From CANHCC01 sp040381555 (lineage in GTDB: Bacteria; Bacteroidota; Bacteroidia; J057; RFSG01): 11,798 nucleotides of DNA. The stretch lies in NCBI GenBank assembly GCA_040381555.1, contig JBEIHC010000089.1, positions 1 to 11,798 on the forward strand. The letters run 5' to 3'. Below are positions 1 through 6,710 of this stretch, piece by piece. The notes under the pieces are model-generated. The model searched no databases, had not been told where the DNA came from, and saw only the letters and a list, made by a program, of their open reading frames with translations. Made by a program: the position numbers and the translations under genes. The first letter of the stretch is position 1, and each line of letters starts with the position of its first letter.

Positions 1-358
1 CAGCCATCGCCATATTGGGAGCCATATCCAGTGTTACTTCATTGACGATTTCACGACTTTTCTTTGGGATTTTATCTAAAACCTCCTGTATCGTTTTTGA
101 ATCAGTCCCATTTATGATTGCGATAACTGACTTTTTATTTCTAACTCCTGTGTTTTTATTCGTAACGAAAGTATAGAGTTCCCCTTTAGAAAGACTAACT
201 TCATCAATACTAATTTGTTCCGCTAGATTCTCAGGGTAGATTAAATATTCCTCGGCATGTGATAATTGACTCCACTCCTTAAATCCACTGATTTTATGCT
301 TATAGTGCCGTTGCAACTTCTTGGGATTCACCAAAAAGTAGCTGGCTATATTTGTCAT
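1..358 (-). CDS. ISAon1-type DDE transposase, second gene (3' part outside window)
   Basis: The minus-strand frame is open for 119 codons from ATG at 358 to the window edge. The protein starts MTNIASYFLVNPKKLQRHYK, and the NPKKLQRHYK stretch resembles the usual start of the catalytic gene of ISAon1 elements. Seen motifs: HAEEYLIYPENL (about residues 35-46), SIDEVSLSKGELYTFVTN (about 50-67) carrying the first catalytic Asp, and VTLDMAPNMAMA at the edge carrying the second. Both fit the ISL3-like DDE fold. The third acidic residue must lie beyond base 1. The gene overlaps the end of the preceding IS gene by 59 bp in a different register and has its own ATG, so it can start independently rather than by frameshifting. 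It would catalyse cutting and joining of the element's ends. Confidence 0.8.
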   Translation of the reverse strand, partial: MTNIASYFLVNPKKLQRHYKHKISGFKEWSQLSHAEEYLIYPENLAEQISIDEVSLSKGELYTFVTNKNTGVRNKKSVIAIINGTDSKTIQEVLDKIPKKSREIVNEVTLDMAPNMAMA

Positions 359-734
359 GGTATCTGGTCGCGTATCTATTTGCATCTTTTAAAAAATCCG
401 ATAATTCACTCGTAAATTTTGAACCATCGGCAATGAATGAAAAGTCGCTTTGGATAACTTCTCCGCTTTGTTTATGACGCCATCGCCGCCTTTTGATTCT
501 TAAGAAAACGCCTTTACCACGGATCGGAAAATCCTGAACTATGCAGGCTCTATGAAACCCCTTAGACTCGTAATCTTCCGATTTAAATCCCTTAGGAATA
601 TGATTTCGCTCTTCAAAATCTATAATCCAGTATTCCAACTTATCATCTACCTTACATAAAACCTGATGATCAGTTATCTCAAAATGATCCAGTAGCTCTT
701 TAGGAAACACAGCATTCAAAAAAGTTGAGTTCAT
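300..734 (-). CDS. ISAon1-type transposase N-terminal region protein
   Basis: A 144-residue protein (MNSTFLNAVFPKELLDHFE...) similar in layout to the small first gene of ISAon1 elements. Recognisable parts are SKGFHRACIVQDFPIRGKG (about residues 57-75), the basic block KRRRWRHK (81-88), which probably contacts DNA, and FTSELSDFLKDANRY (107-121). The family's role is thought to be DNA or end recognition for the DDE subunit encoded next; this is inference. I chose ATG at 734 because family members begin a few residues before the LLDHFE-like segment. The frame can be extended to a GTG at 782, which adds 16 residues with no family match. No frameshift or internal stop is seen. Confidence 0.75.
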   Translation of the reverse strand: MNSTFLNAVFPKELLDHFEITDHQVLCKVDDKLEYWIIDFEERNHIPKGFKSEDYESKGFHRACIVQDFPIRGKGVFLRIKRRRWRHKQSGEVIQSDFSFIADGSKFTSELSDFLKDANRYATRYHDKYSQLLFGESQEVATAL

Positions 735-869
735 ATCAATGAATTTTATCGGAAATTTAGAAATATTTTCATGTCTCCCCACAAAAAATGAGTGACCCGT
801 TTCTTTGCATTCTGTATTTGATATATCTGTTTCAATCCCTGTATTGCAAATAGTTAATACTTTCTGAGT

Positions 870-920
870 AAGCCCTAGGTGAGATACTAACTCCCGATGA
901 GATGCTCACCTAAAAGGCTT
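870..920. repeat. Palindromic repeat copy A behind the M3 peptidase gene
   Basis: Two tandem 15-nt units separated by CCC (878-892 and 896-910) give an 18-nt period. The first, GGTGAGATACTAACT, differs at two positions from the unit in copy B near 7368; the second, GATGAGATGCTCACC, differs at four. The whole is a long imperfect hairpin: TAGGTGAG (876-883) pairs with CTCACCTA (905-912), and after a small bulge AAGCC (870-874) pairs with GGCTT (916-920). It begins 15 nt downstream of the peptidase stop. No T-tract follows on the minus strand, so it is not a textbook intrinsic terminator, but it could end or protect the operon mRNA. Confidence 0.7.
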
Positions 921-935
921 AATAAAATTAACTTA

Positions 936-2672
936 TCAGTCTATTAACTGGTTTTTCATTTCATTCCATTGCTCCAATCCGAATGAAAGTATATCTCGGA
1001 TGTATTTCTCACTGAAATCAAATTGAACTCCGGCGGTTTGGTACACTTCAGGAATACTTCGGGTATATCCTAATGTTAAGGCAGCTAGGTATTGATCTAC
1101 TGCTTGTGTGGGATTTTGTAGATAATTTTTCCAAACCCCCAGCGCGCCCAACTGAGCTAAACCATATTCGATGTAATAAAAGGGCACTTCGTAAATATGG
1201 AGTTGTCTTTGCCAGGATACAGCTAATTCTTTTTCGAGACCGGTCCAATCTACCACATCACCTTGAAATCTTTTATAGCACTGAATCCATGCAGCCTCTC
1301 TTTCTGTATGTGAATGATTAGGATGGGCATACAGCCAGTGCTGAAAGGAATCGACAGTGGCAACCCAACAAAGAAGGGAGAGGCAATTTCCCAAGTGATC
1401 TATACGAGCCCGCAGGCAATCCTGAGTGTCAGGATAGAAAATATTCCATTCCGAAGAGGAGATCAGTTCCATACTCATGGAGGCTAACTCGGCAATTTCG
1501 GAAGGGGTGTTTTTAAATTCGTTTAGTTCTAATGGGTGAGTGAGAAAGGAATGAAAGGCATGCCCTGCTTCATGCATGAGGGTATTCATATCGTCTTGAG
1601 TACCGGCAGCATTCATAAAAATAAAGGGTGCACCTGTTTCTGCCAGGGGATGATTGTATCCTCCTGGAGCTTTGGCAGGTCGGGACTCTAAATCGAGATG
1701 CCCCATTTCATTCAGCGTTGCAAGCATTTCTGCTAATTCCGGACGAATGCGTTGGAAGAGCTGACTTGATTTTTCGATTAGATCTTGTGAGGCTTCAAAG
1801 GGCTTAAGGGGTTCTGTCCCATAAATATCTACCGAAAGATCCCAAGGCTTAAGAGATTCCAACTTAAGCCGGGTTTTGCGTTCCAGCATCAAGGATTCGT
1901 AGATGGGTTTAACGACTTTCTCTACTGCGGTGTGAAAATTTAGGCAGTCCTGAATGGTATAATCGAATCTACCCAGTTGCTGAAATTTATATTCCGTGAA
2001 GGAAGGAAAACCTGCTTGTTTCGCTTCTTGGGTTCTGAGCGCACTAAGCTCATCGAGGAGTACATGTAATTTTTCTTTATCCTGAAATCTCCTTGCAGCT
2101 ACTTTTCGCCAGATATTCTCCCGTAGGGTAGGATTATGCTCTTCCAGTAAGGCATTGGCCTGAGGAAGGGTAAGGGTTTTACCTTCGTGCTCTATGGTCA
2201 TGGCACCGGAAAGGGCACCAAATTCCTGAGCTTTTGAATTAATCTCAGTTTGAATAGGGATATTTTCTTCGCGAAAGAGTTCCAGATCTTTGATCAGGTT
2301 TCGATCGAAAATTTGGTATTCGGGTTGAGTAAGTTCTTTTCGGTAAGGAGAATCTTTATACCTGCGTTGGAGTTTTTCGTTTTGAAGGCTAACATTAGGT
2401 AGCACTTCGCGGATAAATTGTTCGTAGGCATTTCGGATGGTTTCATCTGCGGTATTGCAGGTCATGCGAATATACTTCCAGGCAAGATCTTCTTCGAGCA
2501 GAGTGGAGAGTTCATTCCATTTTCGCAGCCATTCTTTGAATTGGGATAGGGATTGGGGAGAATCCTGCTCTAGTTGTGCAAACCAGGGGAGGATTTGTTC
2601 CCAGGACTCAAATACGAAGTCAATGGGCAGAAAAAATCTTTTCTCCCGCAGGTGGATTACCGAAAAGGCCAT
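936..2672 (-). CDS. M3-family oligoendopeptidase (zinc metallopeptidase)
   Basis: A 578-residue protein without signal peptide or membrane segment, so probably cytoplasmic. The zinc motif HEAGH is at residues 367-371 inside DMNTLMHEAGHAFHSF, the form used by M3 oligopeptidases of the PepF-like branch. The third zinc ligand should come from the acidic cluster PSEIAELASMSMEL (390-403), most likely E395. Near the C terminus HIYEVPFYYIEYGLAQLGALG (from about 492) supplies the conserved His and Tyr residues that line the active site. The length matches the roughly 560-600 residues of the family. Such enzymes cut short peptides during peptide recycling; the substrate here is unknown. ATG at 2672 lies 7 bp after the phosphosulfolactate synthase stop, so it is the last gene of that operon. 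The exact subfamily name (pepF or other) is not certain. Confidence 0.92.
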   Translation of the reverse strand: MAFSVIHLREKRFFLPIDFVFESWEQILPWFAQLEQDSPQSLSQFKEWLRKWNELSTLLEEDLAWKYIRMTCNTADETIRNAYEQFIREVLPNVSLQNEKLQRRYKDSPYRKELTQPEYQIFDRNLIKDLELFREENIPIQTEINSKAQEFGALSGAMTIEHEGKTLTLPQANALLEEHNPTLRENIWRKVAARRFQDKEKLHVLLDELSALRTQEAKQAGFPSFTEYKFQQLGRFDYTIQDCLNFHTAVEKVVKPIYESLMLERKTRLKLESLKPWDLSVDIYGTEPLKPFEASQDLIEKSSQLFQRIRPELAEMLATLNEMGHLDLESRPAKAPGGYNHPLAETGAPFIFMNAAGTQDDMNTLMHEAGHAFHSFLTHPLELNEFKNTPSEIAELASMSMELISSSEWNIFYPDTQDCLRARIDHLGNCLSLLCWVATVDSFQHWLYAHPNHSHTEREAAWIQCYKRFQGDVVDWTGLEKELAVSWQRQLHIYEVPFYYIEYGLAQLGALGVWKNYLQNPTQAVDQYLAALTLGYTRSIPEVYQTAGVQFDFSEKYIRDILSFGLEQWNEMKNQLID

Positions 2673-2679
2673 TTGTAAT

Positions 2680-3441
2680 TTATTTATTCAGGAAAAGATG
2701 GAAGGTATCGCCACGGAGCCCCAGTCGGAGAGTTTCTAAGGGAATTACCTCATTGGGTGCTATATTTCCGAGATTGACATCATTTCCTAAGGCTTGTATA
2801 AAGAATACCTGTTGTTCTTTCTTGGGTGCTTCCCAGAGGATTTTCTCTTTGGGTACGAAGTTCAGGATTTCCTCAATGAGTCCACCACGGGCTTCTCCTG
2901 AGGATTGAAACACCCCAACATTCCCGCCTTCGCGCGCTTCGGTGATTACTTTCCACGATCCGGCATCCAATTCGCTTTTCATTTTGTCAACCCATTTATA
3001 AGGGGCCAATACTTTGCTGGCATCCTTGCTGCCCACTTCGGAGAGAACGGTATAGTTTCTGGCAAAATGGCTAATGAGACGATATTTTTCAGATTCAGCA
3101 ATATCGACGGAGCCGTCAGAAACCTCCACATGGGAGACTTGATGTTTCTCTAACAAGCGTTCATAATCGGCTATTTGATTGCGAATCCAAAAGGCTTCAA
3201 AGAGGGTGCCCCCAAAATAAAAAGGAATCTTGGCTTCCCGATAAATTGCCAATTTTTCTTCTAGGCCTTTCGCCACAAAAGCGGTAGCCCAACCGAGCTT
3301 AATAATATCGACATATTCTCCTGCTACGGTTATGAAATCTTCTGCCTCACGGGGGCTTAGACCTTTGTCCATAGCCATGGTGAAACCCGCTTCCCGTGGT
3401 TTTACGGTGCGGAACGGTAATTGACTGAGTTCAAAATTCAT
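2680..3441 (-). CDS. comA: Phosphosulfolactate synthase, ComA family
   Basis: A 253-residue protein with all the signature stretches of ComA: TMAMDKGL (21-28), IKLGW (47-51), FGGTLFEAF (76-84), VEVSDGS (105-111), SEVGSKD (134-140), EAREGGNVG (168-176) and LETLRLGLRGDT (235-246). The family is a TIM-barrel lyase that adds sulfite to phosphoenolpyruvate to form (R)-2-phospho-3-sulfolactate, the first step to coenzyme M in methanogens and to sulfolactate in some Bacillus. In Bacteroidota the end use is less clear; supply of sulfopyruvate and cysteate for sulfonolipids is a reasonable guess but no sulfonolipid gene is visible here. Its ATG overlaps the TGA of the TPR gene (ATGA), implying translational coupling. 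No key motif is missing, so activity is expected. Confidence 0.9.
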   Translation of the reverse strand: MNFELSQLPFRTVKPREAGFTMAMDKGLSPREAEDFITVAGEYVDIIKLGWATAFVAKGLEEKLAIYREAKIPFYFGGTLFEAFWIRNQIADYERLLEKHQVSHVEVSDGSVDIAESEKYRLISHFARNYTVLSEVGSKDASKVLAPYKWVDKMKSELDAGSWKVITEAREGGNVGVFQSSGEARGGLIEEILNFVPKEKILWEAPKKEQQVFFIQALGNDVNLGNIAPNEVIPLETLRLGLRGDTFHLFLNK

Positions 3442-4850
3442 TTTCTACGATACTGCCGGATTAAGTCAACGACGGGTTGAAATTGCTTCAATTCCTCGAA
3501 ATATTCAAATAATATTAGATTTTTTGCATAATCCATGATGAGTGCATTCTCGAGGTACACCATTCCTTCACGGCTTTTACCTTTCTGAAAGCACATTCCG
3601 GCATACAAATAATACAGTTCGGTGAGTTCTGGATTGGCGGTAATCCCCTCTTGTAGGGTATCCATTGCCTGATCGGGTTTGCCCTCTTCTTTGAGTAGCA
3701 TGGACCAGTCAATCCATAAATCAGAATCACCCGGATTGATGCGAATGGCCACTTCAAGGGCCTCAAAGGCAGAGGCCTCATTGCCTGCATGGTACTCACA
3801 AAAAGCCAAGCTTAACCATGAGTCGTAATGCTCCTCATCTACCCCGATGGCCTTTCGGTAATAATGAATGGCTTCAAAATATTTCTCATCTAACTCCAGA
3901 GAATATCCGATACCATACCAAGCATCTGCCATTTCGGGGGCATAATTGGTAACTTTTCGATAGTAATAACGAGCATTTGCGGTATCACTAAGGTTTTCGT
4001 AGCATTCAGCTATGGAAAACAGGGTGGAGGCGTCCTGATTATTTTGTCGTAGAGCCTCCAGAAATATGCGAATGGCTTCTTCGAATTTCCCCAGTTCCAT
4101 GAGAGAACAGCCTTTGTTGTAATAAGCTCCGGGAGAATTTTCTGAAATTGCCAAAGCAAAATCATAGGCATCAATGGCCTTTTCATGCAAACCTATTCGG
4201 GCATAGAGCACGCCGAGATGATACCATACAGAACTGTTATAGGGGACATCATCTAGATATTTTAAATAGACTTCGATTCCTTCTTCGATTGCGCCACTGA
4301 GTTCGAGGCAAAATACTTGTTCGAAGAGGGCTTCTTCCATTTCGGGGTCAAGAGAAAAAGCCTTGGAATAGCACTCAGCCGCATCTTTAAAACTATGTAC
4401 GGAGTTGTAGATAGCCGCAAGGTTAAACCAAGCTTCTGCCGGTTGAGGTGTCCAGCTAATCAGTTCTTTGATAAGGTGGATGGCTTTACCTGACATGCCC
4501 AAAGCACTCAAAATTTGTGCTTTTACCAAAACATAAGCGGGTTTATTGTTGAGCTCAAGTGCCTTGTCAATCATGATCATGGCCTTGTCAGGTTTACCGA
4601 GTTCTAGGAGGAGTTCTGCTTTCTTGCGATACAATCCTGCTTCTCCAGGATATTGATTTAATCCGAAATCAATTAATTTGAGACCTTTTTCGAACTCACC
4701 GACCATTCGATAGAATTCATAAATTTCTTTTATGGTAGAGAGGTCAAAGAATAATGATTGCTCATTTTCCAGCATGGATTCAAATCGCTCAATGTCATCT
4801 TCCCGACCATCGCCGGGTAAGCCCTCATAAAATTCATCAAAATCATCCAT
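3438..4850 (-). CDS. Tetratricopeptide repeat protein
   Basis: A 470-residue acidic protein made almost wholly of TPR helix pairs. About twelve 34-residue units run from residue 37 to 455, with typical spacing of W/L-G-Y-A-F-A-P positions, for example AWFNLAAIYNSVHSFKDAAECY (from 140), VWYHLGVLYARIGLHEKAIDAY (from 208) and AWYGIGYSLELDEKYFEAIHYY (from 310). The first 35 residues are rich in Asp and Glu. There is no signal peptide, lipobox or membrane helix, so it is probably a cytoplasmic scaffold that binds partner proteins; the partner is unknown. It is the first gene of the TPR / comA / M3 peptidase operon, ends in a 4-bp overlap with comA, and has 174 bp of free DNA upstream. The start is ATG at 4850. 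Confidence 0.88.
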   Translation of the reverse strand: MDDFDEFYEGLPGDGREDDIERFESMLENEQSLFFDLSTIKEIYEFYRMVGEFEKGLKLIDFGLNQYPGEAGLYRKKAELLLELGKPDKAMIMIDKALELNNKPAYVLVKAQILSALGMSGKAIHLIKELISWTPQPAEAWFNLAAIYNSVHSFKDAAECYSKAFSLDPEMEEALFEQVFCLELSGAIEEGIEVYLKYLDDVPYNSSVWYHLGVLYARIGLHEKAIDAYDFALAISENSPGAYYNKGCSLMELGKFEEAIRIFLEALRQNNQDASTLFSIAECYENLSDTANARYYYRKVTNYAPEMADAWYGIGYSLELDEKYFEAIHYYRKAIGVDEEHYDSWLSLAFCEYHAGNEASAFEALEVAIRINPGDSDLWIDWSMLLKEEGKPDQAMDTLQEGITANPELTELYYLYAGMCFQKGKSREGMVYLENALIMDYAKNLILFEYFEELKQFQPVVDLIRQYRRK

Positions 4851-5004
4851 ATACAGGCAAAATCGCGGTTTTTGTTCATCCGAAATTTCTATACAAGTTA
4901 ACGAAATTCCGATGAAATGGTATGAACAATTAGATTAAATTTTGATTTATGCGGACAAAAACTTTTTAAATTATTGATAGCCTGATGAATAGAATCGTAA
5001 TCTC

Positions 5005-5019
5005 AGCTTGGTGCAAGCT
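5005..5019 (-). terminator. Small perfect hairpin behind the EamA transporter gene, doubtful terminator
   Basis: AGCTTG (5005-5010) and CAAGCT (5014-5019) form a perfect 6-bp stem with a 3-nt loop, starting 5 nt after the transporter stop. On the minus strand a T-rich stretch precedes rather than follows it, so it lacks the usual U-tract. The rest of the 4851-5024 gap is A/T-rich, and I see no clear -33/-7 pair for the TPR operon in it. Confidence 0.25.
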
Positions 5020-5024
5020 AAAAA

Positions 5025-5915
5025 TTACTTAGGATTCTTTTTTCCCGTCAAATACACTCCTGCGAGAATCATTCCTGCATTAGCCAGACGAGTCCAGGTG
5101 ATACTGCCAGATAATACCAAAGCAGAAATAAGCATCGTTAATACAGGTTGAAGGTAGATATAAGTGCCAACCCAAACGGGACTCACGCGAATCATGGCCC
5201 ATGCGTTCAGCAAATAGGCAAGAATGGTTGCCCCTACCAATAAAAATACAAGTCCAAACCAAGCTTCAGAACTGAGGTTATTAAACTGAAAACCCCATAA
5301 ATGAGGAATTCCAACCAGCATATTGACAATACCGCCAGTCATGAACATATAAAAAAGTATGGTTACCGGTTTATATTTTGCAGTAAGGGGTTTAACCAGC
5401 ACCAGATAAAGACCATAAGAAGCAGCATTCAGCAGGACCATCAGATCCCCTGCCACGCTTTCTCTACCTGAGTGACCTCCTGAGGCAGCTTCCTGAACCA
5501 ACCAGATGGCACCGAGGGTACTGAGTGTTAGTCCGAAAATTTTCCGAATACTCCACTTCTCTTCTCCCCTGAGGTAATGATTTAAGATGAACACAAATAT
5601 GGGAGTCAGGAGCATTAAAATGGCACCATGAAATTCGGAAGTCAGGCTAAGTCCCCAAAGAAAGAAAATTTGATTCACTGCAATTCCACTGATACCACAA
5701 GCCAAAAGGAGAGGAAAATCCTTTTTTTCTACTTTCTCTTTCCGGGTAAAAAGTTTCCAAGCCAGACCAAAAAAGAGTAAACCCGTAATAGATCGAAGGG
5801 CTAAGGCAGAAAAAGGATCCATTTCTAAGAACAACACCTTAACCGTAAAGAAGTTAATGCTGTAAAAAAGTGCCACGCTGAACATGGCCAAATGAGGTAA
5901 GAAAGTTTGTTTCAA
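5025..5915 (-). CDS. EamA (DMT superfamily) membrane transporter
   Basis: From TTG at 5915 the protein is 296 residues, the usual size for 10-helix drug/metabolite transporters with two EamA halves. The start LKQTFLPHLAMFSVALFYSI resembles typical EamA N termini. Later landmarks are ALRSITGLLFFGLAW in helix 2, the region around GISGIAVNQIFFLWGLSL in helix 3, EFHGAILMLLTPIFVFIL in helix 4, and in the second half YGLYLVLVKPL and a C-terminal VYLTGKKNPK. Such proteins export or import small metabolites across the inner membrane; the substrate cannot be read from sequence. The frame stays open upstream to an ATG at 6050 and a TTG at 6101, but the extra residues form a non-family hydrophobic tail and overlap a possible promoter, so I prefer the short form. 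The start is uncertain; the product is not. Confidence 0.85.
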   Translation of the reverse strand: MKQTFLPHLAMFSVALFYSINFFTVKVLFLEMDPFSALALRSITGLLFFGLAWKLFTRKEKVEKKDFPLLLACGISGIAVNQIFFLWGLSLTSEFHGAILMLLTPIFVFILNHYLRGEEKWSIRKIFGLTLSTLGAIWLVQEAASGGHSGRESVAGDLMVLLNAASYGLYLVLVKPLTAKYKPVTILFYMFMTGGIVNMLVGIPHLWGFQFNNLSSEAWFGLVFLLVGATILAYLLNAWAMIRVSPVWVGTYIYLQPVLTMLISALVLSGSITWTRLANAGMILAGVYLTGKKNPK

Positions 5916-6306
5916 CGGAATAGAATGCTGAAGCAAAGGTATGAAAGCAGAAGCTAGCAGCAAATCGAAAAAAATCCTCTTCCTGTTATCTAACTTTCTA
6001 TTCTGAAAACGGAGTAAATTGAGAAAATATACATACCTTAATACAAACATTGCAAGTGGATGTGCAAGCAAAAAAATCTTCCATAATCTGTATAAAAACA
6101 ACTTGGCTCATTGTAAATTTTTTTATCAATAGCCAAACATCCTATTCCCGTGCATATCTGGGTAGTAAGCCCTCCTTAACCCTTCCCAAAAACGAAGGAA
6201 GACCAAGCATAAGATACGGCTCTTAAGCGTTTATCTTGTGTTTAATAAGCAGAGCACTTAATTCGTTTTAATAATTCGGCACATAGCCATCCAATCCCTT
6301 TCCCCC
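5916..6306. other. Long gap with no convincing gene
   Basis: On either strand I find no credible coding sequence here apart from the upstream extension of the transporter frame. The right part (6110-6300) is mixed-composition DNA with no tRNA-like fold or known RNA motif that I can recognise. It contains AGTAAGCCCT at 6164-6173, also found at 867-876 beside repeat copy A. A C-tract of seven bases (6302-6308) leads into the heptamer array. The left part probably holds the transporter's promoter and leader. Confidence 0.5.
6023..6055 (-). promoter_or_regulatory. Candidate Bacteroidota-type promoter for the EamA gene
   Basis: On the minus strand TTG (6055-6053) is followed after 21 bp by TATATTTTC (6031-6023), one base from the TAnnTTTG -7 consensus of this phylum. 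Transcription would start near 6016 and give a leader of about 100 nt to the TTG start at 5915. This is pattern matching in A/T-rich DNA, so it is only suggestive. Confidence 0.3.
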
Positions 6307-6334
6307 CCACTAACAACTAACCACTAACCACTAA
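6307..6334. repeat. Four-unit heptamer array (CCACTAA / TTAGTGG)
   Basis: Four 7-bp units run head to tail: CCACTAA, CAACTAA, CCACTAA, CCACTAA. Only the second unit has a single change. Read on the minus strand the array is TTAGTGG repeats that start directly after the TAA stop of the 124-residue protein and run into a run of G. It shares the ACTAAC core with the palindromic repeats at 870-920 and 7368-7411. Copy number may vary by slippage; no function is known to me. Confidence 0.85.
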
Positions 6335-6709
6335 TTACTGCTCCCGATACGGCACATACACAAACCCAGCCTCCAGTGGAGTAACTAAAAACAGACAGGA
6401 AAACTTCTCTGGATGCTTCCAACTTTCCCGGAAAATATTGACCTTTTCCATGGGGATAATATCTTTTTTTACAAATTCCTCCAGAAAAGAAACATTATAA
6501 TGATAATTGAGCGTATAGACTTCAAATGCCCGAATGGGACGACCCAAGTCTACCTCTTGCAATTGAACGACGAAGATAGGGTATTTGCTAATTTGCTGCT
6601 GAACCATTTCTTCTGCCAATTTCTGCAGGTAAGCCCCTACTCTCTTAAAATCTTCCTCCAGTTTTTCTAATACAGGGCTTTGATTCTGAAAAGATTCTGA
6701 TTCCATCAT
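6335..6709 (-). CDS. Conserved-looking protein of unknown function
   Basis: A 124-residue soluble protein that I cannot assign to a named family. It begins MMESESFQNQ (either Met possible), continues with an amphipathic helix, LEKLEEDFKRVGAYLQKLAEEM (about 14-35), and then an alternating strand-like core: YPIFVVQLQEVDLGRPI (43-59), FEVYTLNYHYNVSFLEEFV (62-80), the stretch KVNIFRESWKHPEKFSC (89-105) and a last strand, FVYVPY (116-121). There is no signal peptide, membrane helix or metal motif. The start is 1 bp from the stop of the YciO-type gene, so the two are co-transcribed and possibly coupled. The good codon structure and the tight spacing argue that it is real. A role linked to the neighbour is only a guess. 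Confidence 0.75.
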   Translation of the reverse strand: MMESESFQNQSPVLEKLEEDFKRVGAYLQKLAEEMVQQQISKYPIFVVQLQEVDLGRPIRAFEVYTLNYHYNVSFLEEFVKKDIIPMEKVNIFRESWKHPEKFSCLFLVTPLEAGFVYVPYREQ

Positions 6710-6710
6710 A

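Larger units (their letters stand above)
1..798 (-). mobile_element. ISAon1-like insertion sequence, partial (5' end of its transcript side only)
   Basis: Two overlapping genes, an N-terminal-region protein (734-300) and a DDE transposase (358 to beyond base 1), have the arrangement of ISAon1-type elements common in Bacteroidota, related to the ISL3 DDE transposases. The element leaves the window on the left, so its length and far end are unknown. The near end is not proven: on the minus strand a stretch starting GGGTCACTCA at 798 resembles the GGGTC-type start of ISL3-like ends, but the opposite inverted repeat is not visible for comparison. The 870-920 palindromic repeat lies just outside this proposed edge. 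Both reading frames are open in the visible part, so the element may be intact. Confidence 0.7.

Noticed and set aside
735..782. GTG-started N-terminal extension of the first IS gene
   Set aside because: The 16 extra residues have no match to the family start, and an ATG at 734 fits it well.
870..920. CRISPR-like reading of the palindromic repeats
   Set aside because: Only two units separated by three bases occur, with no spacers of 25-45 nt and no cas genes.
2437..3153. Plus-strand frames of 80-110 codons across the M3 peptidase and comA
   Set aside because: They are shadows of conserved minus-strand genes.
6142..6210. Minus-strand 22-codon frame (MLGLPSFLGR...)
   Set aside because: It is too short, has no clear ribosome binding site and no recognisable family; chance is enough to explain it.
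5916..6306. A tRNA or riboswitch in the long gap
   Set aside because: No cloverleaf, T-loop sequence or known aptamer core could be found on either strand by eye.
6413..6670. Plus-strand 85-codon frame opposite the 124-residue gene
   Set aside because: It is a mirror frame of a minus-strand gene that has better coding character and operon spacing.
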